In this document: piece by piece, positions 22,273-32,196 of the stretch
Position numbering within the stretch: the first letter of the stretch is position 1
Layout: every line of letters starts with the position of its first letter
Origin: an uncultured Bacilli bacterium
Lineage (GTDB): Bacteria; Bacillota_I; Bacilli_A; RF39; UBA660
Direction of reading: 5' to 3'
Length of the DNA: 35,145 bases
Assembly: GCA_934130105.1 (NCBI GenBank)
Contig: CAKOXL010000013.1
Span: 1-35,145, forward strand
Made by a program: the position numbers and the translations under genes
Notes under the pieces: model-generated
Database searches by the model: none
What the model was told of the DNA's origin: nothing
What the model saw: only the letters and a program-made list of their open reading frames with translations

Positions 22273-24517
22273 GTTTTTTTCCTTTTATAATTAAAATTAA
22301 ACCTAATATTATCAATAAAATATCAATATTAAAATATTCTATATTAGTTGTAAAGGTATTAGGAACATCAATTATTTCGTTATCTGATTTATTATTATCA
22401 TTAATATCAGAATCATTATTATCTTCTACTTTTTCACAGTCATTATTTTCATTTTTAGTATCTTCTTCATTACTAGCATTATAATCATTATTTGGTATTT
22501 CATTTACATAATTATACACTTTTTCTAGTAAATCGATATTTTTTGTTTCTTCATTATCTATAATAATATCAATAATACTATCATTAAAAACATCTTTTAT
22601 ATAGTAACTACCAAATATCAACTCTTTAGTATAAGATAAGTCAGTTGTTGTAACAAATTCTGCTATTTTATCATCTTTACTATATACCTTTAAACCATCT
22701 TTTGAGTAAATATCATCTTTAGCATAAATTGGTATCATAATATCACTTTCTACTTTTGTTTCTAACAACTTATCGTTTAGATAATACTCAGTTAGTTTTT
22801 TTATTTTAACCTTTCCCTTTTGTTTAGTATTAGGAATAGTGATTTCAAAGTATCTTTGATTGCTATTACCATATTTGAAATTACTATTTTCATTGATTTC
22901 AATAATAAAAGTTCCATCATTAATTTGATAACCATCAACACTACCTAGTTGTTCTATTTTATAACTACCACTTGATAAAGTTACGAAATCTGTAAATCCA
23001 TGTGAGTTAGTTTTTAGTATTATATCCTCTTGATTTTTGTCTTTTACATAGTCATTTGTTTCGATATTTTTTATTTTGAAAGTAGCACCAGATTCTAAAA
23101 TTGGTAGCTTAGAATCAAAGTCTGTATTAATTACTTTAATATTAGTAGTAAGTTTATCATTATATAATTCATAGGTTTGGGTTAAGTTATTTGATGTAAT
23201 ATTAACAGTAAAATCATCTGTCAACAAATAATTAAATTTGCCGCTATCCTGTTTAATTGTGTAAAGTCCATACGGTAAAGTTAATTCATATTCTCCATCA
23301 TAATTAGTTTTAAAGGTAGTTATTTTCTTATTGCTTGAATCATATACAGAAAATACTGCACCTTCTTCTACTGCTATTTCGCTAGTTATAGTATTTCTTA
23401 TATATTTTTTTATAATTATCTTTTCTTTAATGACTTGATTATAAAAATTAACATATACATAATTATTATTTACTTCTATTTCAATAATTTCATCATTTAA
23501 AAGATAACCTTCTCCTGGCTCAACTTCTTTAAGGTAGTAAGTACCATATCCTAAATGATCAAATGTTAATTCATTATTATTAGTAATTGTTTTGGTAGAA
23601 ATTAGTGTATTATCTTTATCCATTAGGATAAATTTACTATTACTTAAACTAGCACTCCCTTGTGGTATTTTAGTCTTAGTATCTCTATCTAATTTAGTAA
23701 CTGTGATATTACCTTCAGGTAGATTAAATTTTACTATTGAATAAATAGGATTATAATTACCTGGTATTAACAAATCTTGTCCATTTGGGTCAACATAAAC
23801 AGTCGGATTATTACTGTATATTTTGCCAAAATTAGCTAAAATCACAATATTTTCACCTATTGTAGTAGTAGAAGCAGTTAGGGTGTTATTTGTTTTACTA
23901 ACTTTATTGGTATTATAACTAGTTATGTCGTATTTATCTAAAACATTATTTGTATCTATTACTTGATAATCCTCTTTATATTTGGTAGTAAATATTTGAT
24001 TATTAAATGATGGTAAAGTTGCATGACTTCTAATTAAGTTATTTATCTCTTCCATTTCTTGCTCATATTTACTTACTTTTTTACCGTTTAACGTATCAGT
24101 AAAATATAAGGTACTATCTGGAGATAATGTTTTCCAGATCATAAATTGGGTTATAGCAATCCATTTTTGTCCGGTATGATTTTGATATCCATAACCATAA
24201 TAAGATATTAACATTACTCTTTCCCAGTCTGAATAATCTATGTTAGCATAATTATACTGTTCATTATCATAACCAGTTAAAGTTTTATTTTCATTTATTC
24301 CTTCCCATAATTCTAAGCAATAGGTAATCCTATTATCACTTTTTCTTCTAAATACCCGCATCTGTTCGTATTTACCTGTCTGATTTTTTAATTTAACGAT
24401 ATATTCGCCACTTAAATACTCTCCCACATAAAAACTGTCTGTTAGAGCATTTACTTCAAAATTTGGTACTATAAACAAAGAAAATAATACTATTAAAACC
24501 ATTAATGTTTTTTTCAT
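22262..24517 (-). CDS. Thioester-domain adhesin with CnaB/SpaA-like repeats and sortase signal
   Basis: The 751-residue protein has a signal peptide (about 1-24). An N-terminal thioester domain (about 30-260) follows, in which TYCLE (Cys67) and the TQFMIW motif (Gln124) would form the internal Cys-Gln thioester that binds host amines covalently. Four prealbumin-like CnaB/SpaA repeats span roughly 270-660, one containing KEVEPGEGYLL. An Asn/Asp/Glu-rich linker precedes the C-terminus: VPNTF as sorting motif, a hydrophobic helix and the basic tail KGKKHES. The sorting motif departs from LPXTG. The overlapping sortase gene supports wall or pilus attachment. AGGGGGAT precedes the ATG. Function as an adhesin is inferred from the family. 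Confidence 0.9.
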   Translation of the reverse strand: MKKTLMVLIVLFSLFIVPNFEVNALTDSFYVGEYLSGEYIVKLKNQTGKYEQMRVFRRKSDNRITYCLELWEGINENKTLTGYDNEQYNYANIDYSDWERVMLISYYGYGYQNHTGQKWIAITQFMIWKTLSPDSTLYFTDTLNGKKVSKYEQEMEEINNLIRSHATLPSFNNQIFTTKYKEDYQVIDTNNVLDKYDITSYNTNKVSKTNNTLTASTTTIGENIVILANFGKIYSNNPTVYVDPNGQDLLIPGNYNPIYSIVKFNLPEGNITVTKLDRDTKTKIPQGSASLSNSKFILMDKDNTLISTKTITNNNELTFDHLGYGTYYLKEVEPGEGYLLNDEIIEIEVNNNYVYVNFYNQVIKEKIIIKKYIRNTITSEIAVEEGAVFSVYDSSNKKITTFKTNYDGEYELTLPYGLYTIKQDSGKFNYLLTDDFTVNITSNNLTQTYELYNDKLTTNIKVINTDFDSKLPILESGATFKIKNIETNDYVKDKNQEDIILKTNSHGFTDFVTLSSGSYKIEQLGSVDGYQINDGTFIIEINENSNFKYGNSNQRYFEITIPNTKQKGKVKIKKLTEYYLNDKLLETKVESDIMIPIYAKDDIYSKDGLKVYSKDDKIAEFVTTTDLSYTKELIFGSYYIKDVFNDSIIDIIIDNEETKNIDLLEKVYNYVNEIPNNDYNASNEEDTKNENNDCEKVEDNNDSDINDNNKSDNEIIDVPNTFTTNIEYFNIDILLIILGLILIIKGKKHES

Positions 24518-24578
24518 AATTATCCCCCTCTCACTAATTGGTTCTAATAGTATTATTTAAGTTTTTAGAAAAAAAGCT

Positions 24579-24608
24579 AAAAAAAAGAAAAATTTTTCAT
24601 TTTTCTTT
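24579..24608 (-). terminator. Terminator of the glycan operon after galE
   Basis: Ten-base stem AAAGAAAAAT with its complement (24584-24593 and 24599-24608), 5-base loop, followed on the minus strand by a run of T. The last two bases of the galE stop codon belong to the stem. Confidence 0.8.
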
Positions 24609-25608
24609 AATTTTTACTATGAACTATATATTGGTAACTATCTCTTACCATATCTTCTAATGATTTTTCAGCTACAAAGCCTAATTCTTCTTTTGCATAG
24701 GTTGGATCAGCATAACATTCAGCAATATCTCCACTACGTCTTTCTACTATTTTATATGGTACATCAACATTATTAACTTTTTTAAATAAGTTTACCATCT
24801 CTAATACACTATATCCTGTACCAGTTCCTAGGTTGTAACAATCAACTTTATTTGTTTTTAATACCTTTTCTACTGCTTTAATATGGCCTTTAGCTAAATC
24901 AACTACATGAATATAATCTCTTACACCAGTACCATCTTTGGTATTGTAATCATTACCAAAAATATTTAGATGATCTAACTCCTTGGTTGCAACTTTCATT
25001 ATATATGGCATTAGATTATTAGGAATTCCATTTGGATTTTCACCAAGTAAATAAGATTCATGAGCACCAATTGGATTAAAATATCTAAGTATTGCGATAC
25101 TCCAAGTTGGATCTGATTTATATAAATCTTTTAAAATATACTCAATAAATAATTTTGTTGAACCATATGGGTTAGTTGTTGATAAAGGAAAGTCTTCTTT
25201 AATTGGTAAAGATTTAGGACTACCATATACTGTAGCACTAGATGAGAAAACAATCTTTTTACAGTCATATTGTCCCATTATTTTTAATAAATTCATTGTT
25301 GATACTAAATTATTTTGATAGTAAAGCAATGGTTTTTCACAACTTTCTCCTACTGCTTTTAGACCAGCAAAATGAATTACTACATCAATTTTATTTTCCT
25401 TAAATATCTTTTCTAAGTCATCATAGTTGCATAGATCATATTGATAAAACTTTGGTTTTTTACCAGTTATTGTTTCTATTTTATCAAGAACATCTATTTT
25501 AGAATTTACTAAATTGTCAACTATTATTACCTCATAATTATTTTCTAATAACTCAACAACAGTATGACTACCAATATAGCCCATACCTCCAGTAACTAAT
25601 ACTTTCAT
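24607..25608 (-). CDS. galE: UDP-glucose 4-epimerase
   Basis: GalE interconverts UDP-glucose and UDP-galactose using bound NAD. The 333-residue extended SDR protein has the nucleotide motif VTGGMGYIGSH at the start, HFAGLKAVGES, SSSATVYG with the catalytic Ser/Thr region, and NPYGSTK with the Tyr-x3-Lys pair. RYFNPIGAHES and the terminal substrate domain are normal. It is 40 bases after the GT2 gene and is probably last in the glycan operon. It would supply UDP-galactose to the UGM-like enzyme upstream. Confidence 0.96.
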   Translation of the reverse strand: MKVLVTGGMGYIGSHTVVELLENNYEVIIVDNLVNSKIDVLDKIETITGKKPKFYQYDLCNYDDLEKIFKENKIDVVIHFAGLKAVGESCEKPLLYYQNNLVSTMNLLKIMGQYDCKKIVFSSSATVYGSPKSLPIKEDFPLSTTNPYGSTKLFIEYILKDLYKSDPTWSIAILRYFNPIGAHESYLLGENPNGIPNNLMPYIMKVATKELDHLNIFGNDYNTKDGTGVRDYIHVVDLAKGHIKAVEKVLKTNKVDCYNLGTGTGYSVLEMVNLFKKVNNVDVPYKIVERRSGDIAECYADPTYAKEELGFVAEKSLEDMVRDSYQYIVHSKN

Positions 25609-25648
25609 ATATTTCCTCCATTAAATTTCTAAAAATAATTTTGTTTTT

Positions 25649-26629
25649 TCATTTATCATTATTACATCTTAAACTTATAATTTGTTTATTTTTTATTTCT
25701 ATAATTAAATTTGCTAATTTATACATTTTTTTATCACATAAATAAACTACCAACTTATAATATTGCCTATTTAATTTATTATGCTTATTTAGCCCAATCT
25801 TAAAATAACTATTATCCATTATTTTTTTGTCGTATTTATTATAGAATTCTTTAATATGTTCCAGTCTTTTTTTATTATTTTTTTCTTCTAAAATCATATA
25901 GATAAAGAAAGTAATTAATTGATTATATTCTATTATTTCTAAATATTTATCTATATTTTTTCTCTCTTTTAATATTTTATATGCTTTAAATACATCAAAT
26001 TTTTTTTCTGACATAGATGATGACTGAACACTATTTTGATTTATTTTATATTCATAAAATGTTTTTCCAGTATAATATATTTCTTTTGCATCTAATATTG
26101 ATCCTATAATTGCAGGAATATCTTCGTTTATTATTCCCTCTGCAAACATATTATTACTAATTATATCCTTTTTTATTAATTTACCCCAAGCTGCCGCTAC
26201 AAATGGATCTTTTAAAATATCTAATTTTTCAACTATGCCTTCCTCATATGTATTATTATATAGTGTTGATTTTATAGTACAATTTATAATGTCATAATTC
26301 TCTTTTGATTTTTCATATAGAGTTTCTAAATATTTTGAATCAAAATCATCATCTATATCTACAAACGCAATATATTTACCTTGTGCTTTTTTTAGTGCTT
26401 CATTTCTACTATAACCCGCTCCGTAATTTTGGCTATGCTCAATTAATTTTGTTTTGTTGTTAGAATACTTTTTTATTAGCTCTTTACTTTTATCTTGCGA
26501 ATAATCATCTATAATAATTACTTCAAATTCTTTAAAGGTTTGATTATTTATTTTCTCAAAAAAGTGCCTTATATATTTTTCTCCATTGTAGCATGGCACA
26601 ATTACAGTTATTTTAATATTATTTTTCAT
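25649..26629 (-). CDS. GT2-family glycosyltransferase
   Basis: The 326-residue GT-A fold enzyme starts KITVIVPCYNGEKYIRHF. It has IIIDDYSQDKS, NYGAGYSRNEALKKAQGKYI and the D-x-D-like VDIDDDFD. The C-terminal third is basic, rich in Lys/Asn/Ile and not assigned. The start overlaps the preceding GT2 gene by 11 bases, so the two are translationally coupled. This stretch is more A/T-rich than the housekeeping genes. Donor sugar is unknown. Confidence 0.87.
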   Translation of the reverse strand: MKNNIKITVIVPCYNGEKYIRHFFEKINNQTFKEFEVIIIDDYSQDKSKELIKKYSNNKTKLIEHSQNYGAGYSRNEALKKAQGKYIAFVDIDDDFDSKYLETLYEKSKENYDIINCTIKSTLYNNTYEEGIVEKLDILKDPFVAAAWGKLIKKDIISNNMFAEGIINEDIPAIIGSILDAKEIYYTGKTFYEYKINQNSVQSSSMSEKKFDVFKAYKILKERKNIDKYLEIIEYNQLITFFIYMILEEKNNKKRLEHIKEFYNKYDKKIMDNSYFKIGLNKHNKLNRQYYKLVVYLCDKKMYKLANLIIEIKNKQIISLRCNNDK

Positions 26630-27476
26630 TTAGCTTCTCCATATAATTTAATAATAATTTTAATGATTTTATTTTTTCACGCTGTTTAAATATATTTTTT
26701 TTTCTTGTTTCCTTTCCAAAATTATAATTTAAAGAAGCACCTTCTTTATGAAATACATTTATTTCTGGATCATATACTGTAACTAAATTATATGCGAGCA
26801 TTCTTTGATATAAAAATTCTTCTTCGTGATAAAGAAATGTGTCATTAAAGAAAACATTGTCGAATTTTTTATAATACTTTTTTGAAAAAATTATAAAGCA
26901 TCCATGAAGTGCTACATTAAATTCCTTTTTATTTCCATTAATTGTAGGAGAGACTTTTATTATTTTTCCTTTTATTTTCATATATTTAATTAGTAAATAA
27001 TTTAATAATCTGCTCGAATATATTACAATTAATTTTTTACTTTTTTTGATATCATTTATTATTTCTTTTCTATTTTTAAAAACTGGAAATGGATTTACAG
27101 AATCACCATTATCGGTTAATATTTTTGGTCCTAACATATCAAACTTATTTTCTTTATAATTTTTCTTTATTTTATTTATTATATCATTATCAGTAATAAT
27201 TATATCATTATTACTTACTATTAAAAAATCAGGTTTATATTTTTTTATAGCATAATTGCATCCAATATTATTGGCTTTTGCAAAGCCAATATTGTAATCA
27301 AGTAATATAATATCATTCGTATATTTTTTAATAGTTTTAACTTCTTCATTTGTCATTGTGTTATTGTCTACAACAATTATAGATATTTTTTCGCTTGTCT
27401 TGATTTTATTTATTGATTCAATACACTCTATTGTATCAGAAATATTCTTATAATTTAGTAATACGAATGATATCAT
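26619..27476 (-). CDS. GT2-family glycosyltransferase, rhamnosyl/galactofuranosyl-transferase-like
   Basis: The 285-residue protein resembles the WbbL/GlfT-type branch of GT2: MISFVLLNYKNISDTIECI, VVDNNTMTNEE, GFAKANNIGCNYA, SNNDIII in the D-x-D position, and FLYHEEEFLYQRM with the acidic catalytic-base segment. Members of this branch add rhamnose or galactofuranose. The adjacent UGM-like gene makes galactofuranose a reasonable guess. Sampled lines of this gene are among the most A/T-rich in the window (about 15-23% G+C by hand count). Confidence 0.85.
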   Translation of the reverse strand: MISFVLLNYKNISDTIECIESINKIKTSEKISIIVVDNNTMTNEEVKTIKKYTNDIILLDYNIGFAKANNIGCNYAIKKYKPDFLIVSNNDIIITDNDIINKIKKNYKENKFDMLGPKILTDNGDSVNPFPVFKNRKEIINDIKKSKKLIVIYSSRLLNYLLIKYMKIKGKIIKVSPTINGNKKEFNVALHGCFIIFSKKYYKKFDNVFFNDTFLYHEEEFLYQRMLAYNLVTVYDPEINVFHKEGASLNYNFGKETRKKNIFKQREKIKSLKLLLNYMEKLNEK

Positions 27477-27485
27477 AATATTCTC

Positions 27486-28766
27486 CTATTGCTCATTTAA
27501 TTTTGATGCTAATTCTTTTGCTTTTACCATACTGTCCTCCATAGAACAATATGTCCATGCGCCATATCTTCCAATACTATAAATGTTGTCATTAGCTATT
27601 TCATTTAATGATTCTCTGATTTCTTTATCTACACTACCATTAATATGAACGTATGCTGGATCCATAACTATATTAACATACTCCAATAATTTTGTATTTT
27701 GATTTATAATACCAATTTTTTGTAAATTTTCTAATGTTAGTTGAAGTTGCTTATTGATTTCTTCATTACTAATTTCAGCATCTTTTGGATAACCAATTTC
27801 AATATACATACTTAATTTATCACCATCTAATATATTGTCATAAAAGCCTATACGATAAAAATTGTATTTTTTTTCTGGAATATATATCCAATGTTCACTG
27901 GTATATTTTGACTTTTCATCAAAACCTAAATTAAAAACAAGCACTTTATTATATGACATTTTTTTTGATAGTTCGATTAAATTTTTATTATCTAAGTATA
28001 AGAAAAACTTATTTAATGGCATTGTATTAATTAAATAATTATAATTTATTTCCTCTCCATTACTTAATTTTGCTATCTTATTTTTAACATCTATAGAATC
28101 AACTGATGTGTTTAATAATACTTTTTCTTTATCCAAATAACCATATAATATATCCATGAATGAGCCAGCCCCATTTCTTGGATATAAAAATTTGTTATTA
28201 TATGATGTATTATCTTTGTTTGATTTCATATTATTGATTATTGCATTTATATCAGCATATGGAAAAAATCTTCCCATAGCATCCTTATCTAATTTTTGTA
28301 AATCTATTGCATACAATTTTTCATTATAAGGTTTTAAGAATTTTTCTACTATTGATTTACCAAATTTACCGTAAAGCATCTCTAAAAAATTTGAATAATT
28401 TTCCTTCTCCTCTTTATTCCATAAATCATATAAGCAGTCAATAAACTCATCCTGATTCAATTGGTGAATATTAGTTTGAAATGGATAATCTATTAATTTG
28501 CCTTTATAGTATATTTTTGTACATTTGTCTTTATGTATTATATCTTGAGGATTAACTTCTTCAACAAATTTCTTCTTAAACTCATCTTGATTAAAATGAA
28601 AGAAGTGTCCAGCATAATCCCAAATAAAATCTCCCTTTTTAATTGTTCTACAGTATCCACCTACTTCATTTTCTTTTTCAATTATTAAATAGTCATCACC
28701 TATGTAATTAGCAAATGTTAATCCTGAAACACCTGCACCTATTATTAAATATTTTACTTTTTTCAT
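27486..28766 (-). CDS. FAD-dependent oxidoreductase, UDP-galactopyranose-mutase-like
   Basis: The 426-residue flavoprotein has the dinucleotide motif YLIIGAGVSGLTFAN, followed by EKENEVGGYCRTIKKGDF and DYAGHFFHF, typical of the amine-oxidase/UGM superfamily. It also has YPFQTNIHQL, a motif region shared with UDP-galactopyranose mutase, and the C-terminal FAD segment YSIGRYGAWTYCSMEDSM. Classical bacterial Glf is about 370 residues; this longer form resembles divergent UGM-like proteins found in glycan clusters. The likely reaction is UDP-galactopyranose to UDP-galactofuranose, supported by galE in the same operon. A different FAD-dependent sugar modification is possible. Confidence 0.75.
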   Translation of the reverse strand: MKKVKYLIIGAGVSGLTFANYIGDDYLIIEKENEVGGYCRTIKKGDFIWDYAGHFFHFNQDEFKKKFVEEVNPQDIIHKDKCTKIYYKGKLIDYPFQTNIHQLNQDEFIDCLYDLWNKEEKENYSNFLEMLYGKFGKSIVEKFLKPYNEKLYAIDLQKLDKDAMGRFFPYADINAIINNMKSNKDNTSYNNKFLYPRNGAGSFMDILYGYLDKEKVLLNTSVDSIDVKNKIAKLSNGEEINYNYLINTMPLNKFFLYLDNKNLIELSKKMSYNKVLVFNLGFDEKSKYTSEHWIYIPEKKYNFYRIGFYDNILDGDKLSMYIEIGYPKDAEISNEEINKQLQLTLENLQKIGIINQNTKLLEYVNIVMDPAYVHINGSVDKEIRESLNEIANDNIYSIGRYGAWTYCSMEDSMVKAKELASKLNEQ

Positions 28767-28774
28767 ATTTACTC

Positions 28775-31360
28775 CTATCTTACATGATTTAATTTATCAG
28801 ATATTTTATGTAATAGTGGATGTATTTTTACTAAAACTCCTTTTGAAGCTCTATATATTTTTACTCTTCTAGTATTAAATACATCATACTTTAATAATGA
28901 TGGATATTCTTTTATCCTCTTTTCAAATTTTCTAAACTTGCTTGGTGAATGGAATAGTTCTATTAAAATATAATATTGCGTAGTAACCATTGGTAATAAT
29001 AATCTATTTAGAATATAATCTTTTTTAATTTGACTTATCCTATTGTCACTTGTCACCATTTTCATCAGTTCAATGATTACATTTTGATGATGTAAATAAT
29101 TTCTTTTCCATCCTGCTGTACTTACTGACTGTCCTACATTTCCAATGTAATATCTATAAACGTTTGCATCTACTCTACTTATTGTGTTACATAATAAAAT
29201 TGAATAAGCATTATATAACATATCTACGTAAAATGTTTTTTCTAAAAGTTTAAAATTAGTGTCTTTTAACATTTGTGTCTTGTATGCGGTAGTTGGTAGT
29301 GATGGCCCCCATTCTTTAAATCCATAAACATTATTTTGACATATGTCGTTAAAATTATATGTAATTCCAACTTCCATGAATGAATAACATTTCTTTTCAA
29401 ACGGCTTATCTTCATAAGTCCTTGCTTCACAATAATCATTCAAAACTAGATCGTCATTGCAATTTAGTAAATATTCTATTGATTTATCAAATTCTTTTGT
29501 ATCAACCCAATCATCAGCATCTATTACTCTAAAATATTTACCTTTTGCTAATTCAATCCCCTTATTAATACCAGAACCATGTCCTCCATTTTTTTTGTTA
29601 ACAAGCTTTACAATACTCTGATTATTATTTGTTGTTATTTTCTGATAATACTCTCCTATAGCTTGAGTATTATCTGTACTACCATCATTGATAACTAATA
29701 TTTCGATTTTTTCTTTATATTTACTTTTTAACATTGAAATCAAACATTTATCTAAAAACTTTTCTGCTTTATATGATGGTACTGTTACTGTTAAAATTGG
29801 ATTTTCATCTATCTTTTTTATCTTTCCAATTATTTTTTTTGCGTCAAATTTATTATTTTCATAATATTCTATTTCTTTTTTTACAGTTTGTTCAAACGAG
29901 CATACTTTCTTAACATAATCTGCATTATTTTTAGATATTTTTGAAAACTCTTTCGGATTCTTATATAAAAATTCTACTTTATCAGCAATACTAATATAAT
30001 CATTTATTGGACATAACATATTATTTTCTTTTTCAAAATACTCTCTGATTACTGGTAAATCAGTAGTAATAACTGCTAGTCCACTTGCTGCTGCTTCTAA
30101 TGCTGATACACCCTGTGTATCCCATCTTGTTGGAAATAACCCAATTCCACATTCTTTTTGTAATTGGTATATATCTTCATGAGACATAAATTTATTTAAT
30201 ATATGAACGTTTTTAAATTTTTTTAACGGTTCCACTAATGTATCATGTACGCTTCCTTCTCCACATACATAAAACTCTAAATCTTCAAAAAAATCTCTTC
30301 TTGATAATTCTAAAATTGACAATACGGCTGTATCAATTGCATATTTTTTATAATTATCCCATCTTCTTAACATAAATATTTTTTTTCTAGTTTCTAAAGA
30401 TTTCTTTTCAAATTTGAATAAATCTGTATCTATTAAATTTGGTATTACTATTGAATTATTAAATTTTACTTTATGAAATTCTTCTGCTCTTTCCTTTTCC
30501 CAATTAGATACAAATATCCAATTATAATTTTTATTTGTTGCATATTTTACTATAAATTTATTTCTTATTTCATACTCTTCTTTTAGGTAATATGGTACAG
30601 TATATTGATCTGAAAAATATGGTGTATATATATCTTTGGCATCACATGACAAAATATCTGCTCCATGATTCCATAAAAATACTGGTGTATCATTCAAATA
30701 TGATGTATCTAAGTAATATGCATATTTAGAATCATAAAAATGAATAAAAATTGCCTTATAGCTTTTTGCCATTAAGATATCTCTCATATATTTATAATTT
30801 GTTTTATATACATCTATTCCTTCAAAATTATAGTGTGATGATTCTGAAAACTCATTAATTACTGCTACATCAACCTTTAGACCATTTTCAACATATGATT
30901 TAACTCTTGTATGTACAAAACCACATGCATACAGGTTATCTAGTGACGGATATAATGGTGTAATTACTAATATATCACCAGAACCTAGAAAATTATTATA
31001 GGTATACTTTGGTTCACTTGTTAAGCTTATTTCTATTGAATTTATAATTATGCTTGTTTTAGGCTTAACTATAATTACAGGTAACAGCAAACCACCTGCT
31101 TTAAATGCAGTTGAAGTCTTAGAATTTATTCCTGCATTACAAATTCTCGCTTTCTTTCTATTTAAAAATGTTAAAATAGCTCCAGTTCCATCTATTACAC
31201 TACCATTAAAGTCAATATTAATATATCTTTCTGATGCTCTAAATGTTTGTGTACAAAATAGTTTAGCATCTATTTCACTATTATTTATAACATGAATTTT
31301 TCCTTTTTCTTTTCTTATTATTAATTCTTTATCTTTCTTCAACCAATTTTTTAATTTCAT
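28775..31360 (-). CDS. Bifunctional GT4-GT2 glycosyltransferase with an N-terminal beta domain
   Basis: The 861-residue protein has three parts. Residues 1-120 are beta-rich and unassigned (RKEKGKIHVINNSE, IDFNGSVIDGTGAIL) and may bind sugar. Residues about 128-500 are a GT-B GT4 domain: VITPLYPSLDNLYACGFVH, VIPNLIDTDLF, FYVCGEGSVHDTL and TRWDTQGVSALEAAASG. Residues about 515-860 are a GT-A GT2 domain: LTVTVPSYKAEKFLDKCL, VINDGSTDNTQA, GGHGSGINKGI and DADDWVD. A GGAGG Shine-Dalgarno precedes the ATG. It lies between the exporter genes and the UGM-like gene. Two activities in one chain suggest it builds a repeating or linking disaccharide; this is inference. Confidence 0.85.
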   Translation of the reverse strand: MKLKNWLKKDKELIIRKEKGKIHVINNSEIDAKLFCTQTFRASERYINIDFNGSVIDGTGAILTFLNRKKARICNAGINSKTSTAFKAGGLLLPVIIVKPKTSIIINSIEISLTSEPKYTYNNFLGSGDILVITPLYPSLDNLYACGFVHTRVKSYVENGLKVDVAVINEFSESSHYNFEGIDVYKTNYKYMRDILMAKSYKAIFIHFYDSKYAYYLDTSYLNDTPVFLWNHGADILSCDAKDIYTPYFSDQYTVPYYLKEEYEIRNKFIVKYATNKNYNWIFVSNWEKERAEEFHKVKFNNSIVIPNLIDTDLFKFEKKSLETRKKIFMLRRWDNYKKYAIDTAVLSILELSRRDFFEDLEFYVCGEGSVHDTLVEPLKKFKNVHILNKFMSHEDIYQLQKECGIGLFPTRWDTQGVSALEAAASGLAVITTDLPVIREYFEKENNMLCPINDYISIADKVEFLYKNPKEFSKISKNNADYVKKVCSFEQTVKKEIEYYENNKFDAKKIIGKIKKIDENPILTVTVPSYKAEKFLDKCLISMLKSKYKEKIEILVINDGSTDNTQAIGEYYQKITTNNNQSIVKLVNKKNGGHGSGINKGIELAKGKYFRVIDADDWVDTKEFDKSIEYLLNCNDDLVLNDYCEARTYEDKPFEKKCYSFMEVGITYNFNDICQNNVYGFKEWGPSLPTTAYKTQMLKDTNFKLLEKTFYVDMLYNAYSILLCNTISRVDANVYRYYIGNVGQSVSTAGWKRNYLHHQNVIIELMKMVTSDNRISQIKKDYILNRLLLPMVTTQYYILIELFHSPSKFRKFEKRIKEYPSLLKYDVFNTRRVKIYRASKGVLVKIHPLLHKISDKLNHVR

Positions 31361-31404
31361 TTCAAAACCTCCACTGTTTTTAATTTTATTGATATTTAAT
31401 TATA

Positions 31405-32196
31405 TTAAATTTCCTCTGCAAATCCTCTTTCTAGTTTTTTAAATATTTTTAACCCTACCCAAGTTAATATCATGCTACATATTAGTACTACTATTAACGA
31501 TTTTATATGTGGCATTGATTGATAAAATAATACATCCCTGTAACAATCAATTATTGTTGCCATTGGATTCAGTTTAACTAAATCTCGTATAACACTTCCT
31601 TCAAATAAAGTTGATGAATACAATACTGGTGTTGCGTAAAATAGCATACTTAAAATAAAATTAATTATATATTCAAAGTCTCTAACATATACATTCACTG
31701 CACTTACAATAAATGAGATACCTTGTAATAGTATAAACTCTGTTAAAATTATTAGCGGCAAAAATAAAGCATAAACACTCAATCCTATTCCTGATGCAAA
31801 TAGGAATATTAATATAATAATACACGATATTAAAAAGTTTACTAATCCACTTAAATTTACCGAAATCGGTAGTATTTCCCTTGGAAAGTATACTTTTTTT
31901 ATTATGTTTCCACTATATAAAATACTACCTGAAGATTGGTTTACAACTGTTACAAAATATGTCCATGGTAATATACCTATTATTAAAAAAGTTACATAAT
32001 GTGGTTCTGTATTTCTTAGGATAAATGGAAAAACTATTGCATAAACTAAAGTTGTTAGTAACGGATTTACAAAGCTCCATAAAACGCCTAAAAATGAGCC
32101 TTTATATTTTCCTCTGATTTCTTTTTTTACATTACTTTTTAATAATTCTCTATAATTATATAAATCATTAATAATATTCTTTATCATCTCATCCAC
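31405..32196 (-). CDS. Polysaccharide ABC transporter permease (TagG/Wzm type)
   Basis: The 263-residue ABC-2 permease has a cytoplasmic N-terminus and six hydrophobic segments. Family features are KEIRGKYKGSFLGVLWSFVNPL, IIKKVYFPREILPI and NPMATIIDCYRDVLF. Such permeases export lipid-linked teichoic acid or O-antigen-like polymers. The start ATG at 32196 overlaps the end of the ATPase gene by 8 bases and has AAAGGTG upstream, so the two subunits are translationally coupled. Confidence 0.93.
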   Translation of the reverse strand: MDEMIKNIINDLYNYRELLKSNVKKEIRGKYKGSFLGVLWSFVNPLLTTLVYAIVFPFILRNTEPHYVTFLIIGILPWTYFVTVVNQSSGSILYSGNIIKKVYFPREILPISVNLSGLVNFLISCIIILIFLFASGIGLSVYALFLPLIILTEFILLQGISFIVSAVNVYVRDFEYIINFILSMLFYATPVLYSSTLFEGSVIRDLVKLNPMATIIDCYRDVLFYQSMPHIKSLIVVLICSMILTWVGLKIFKKLERGFAEEI

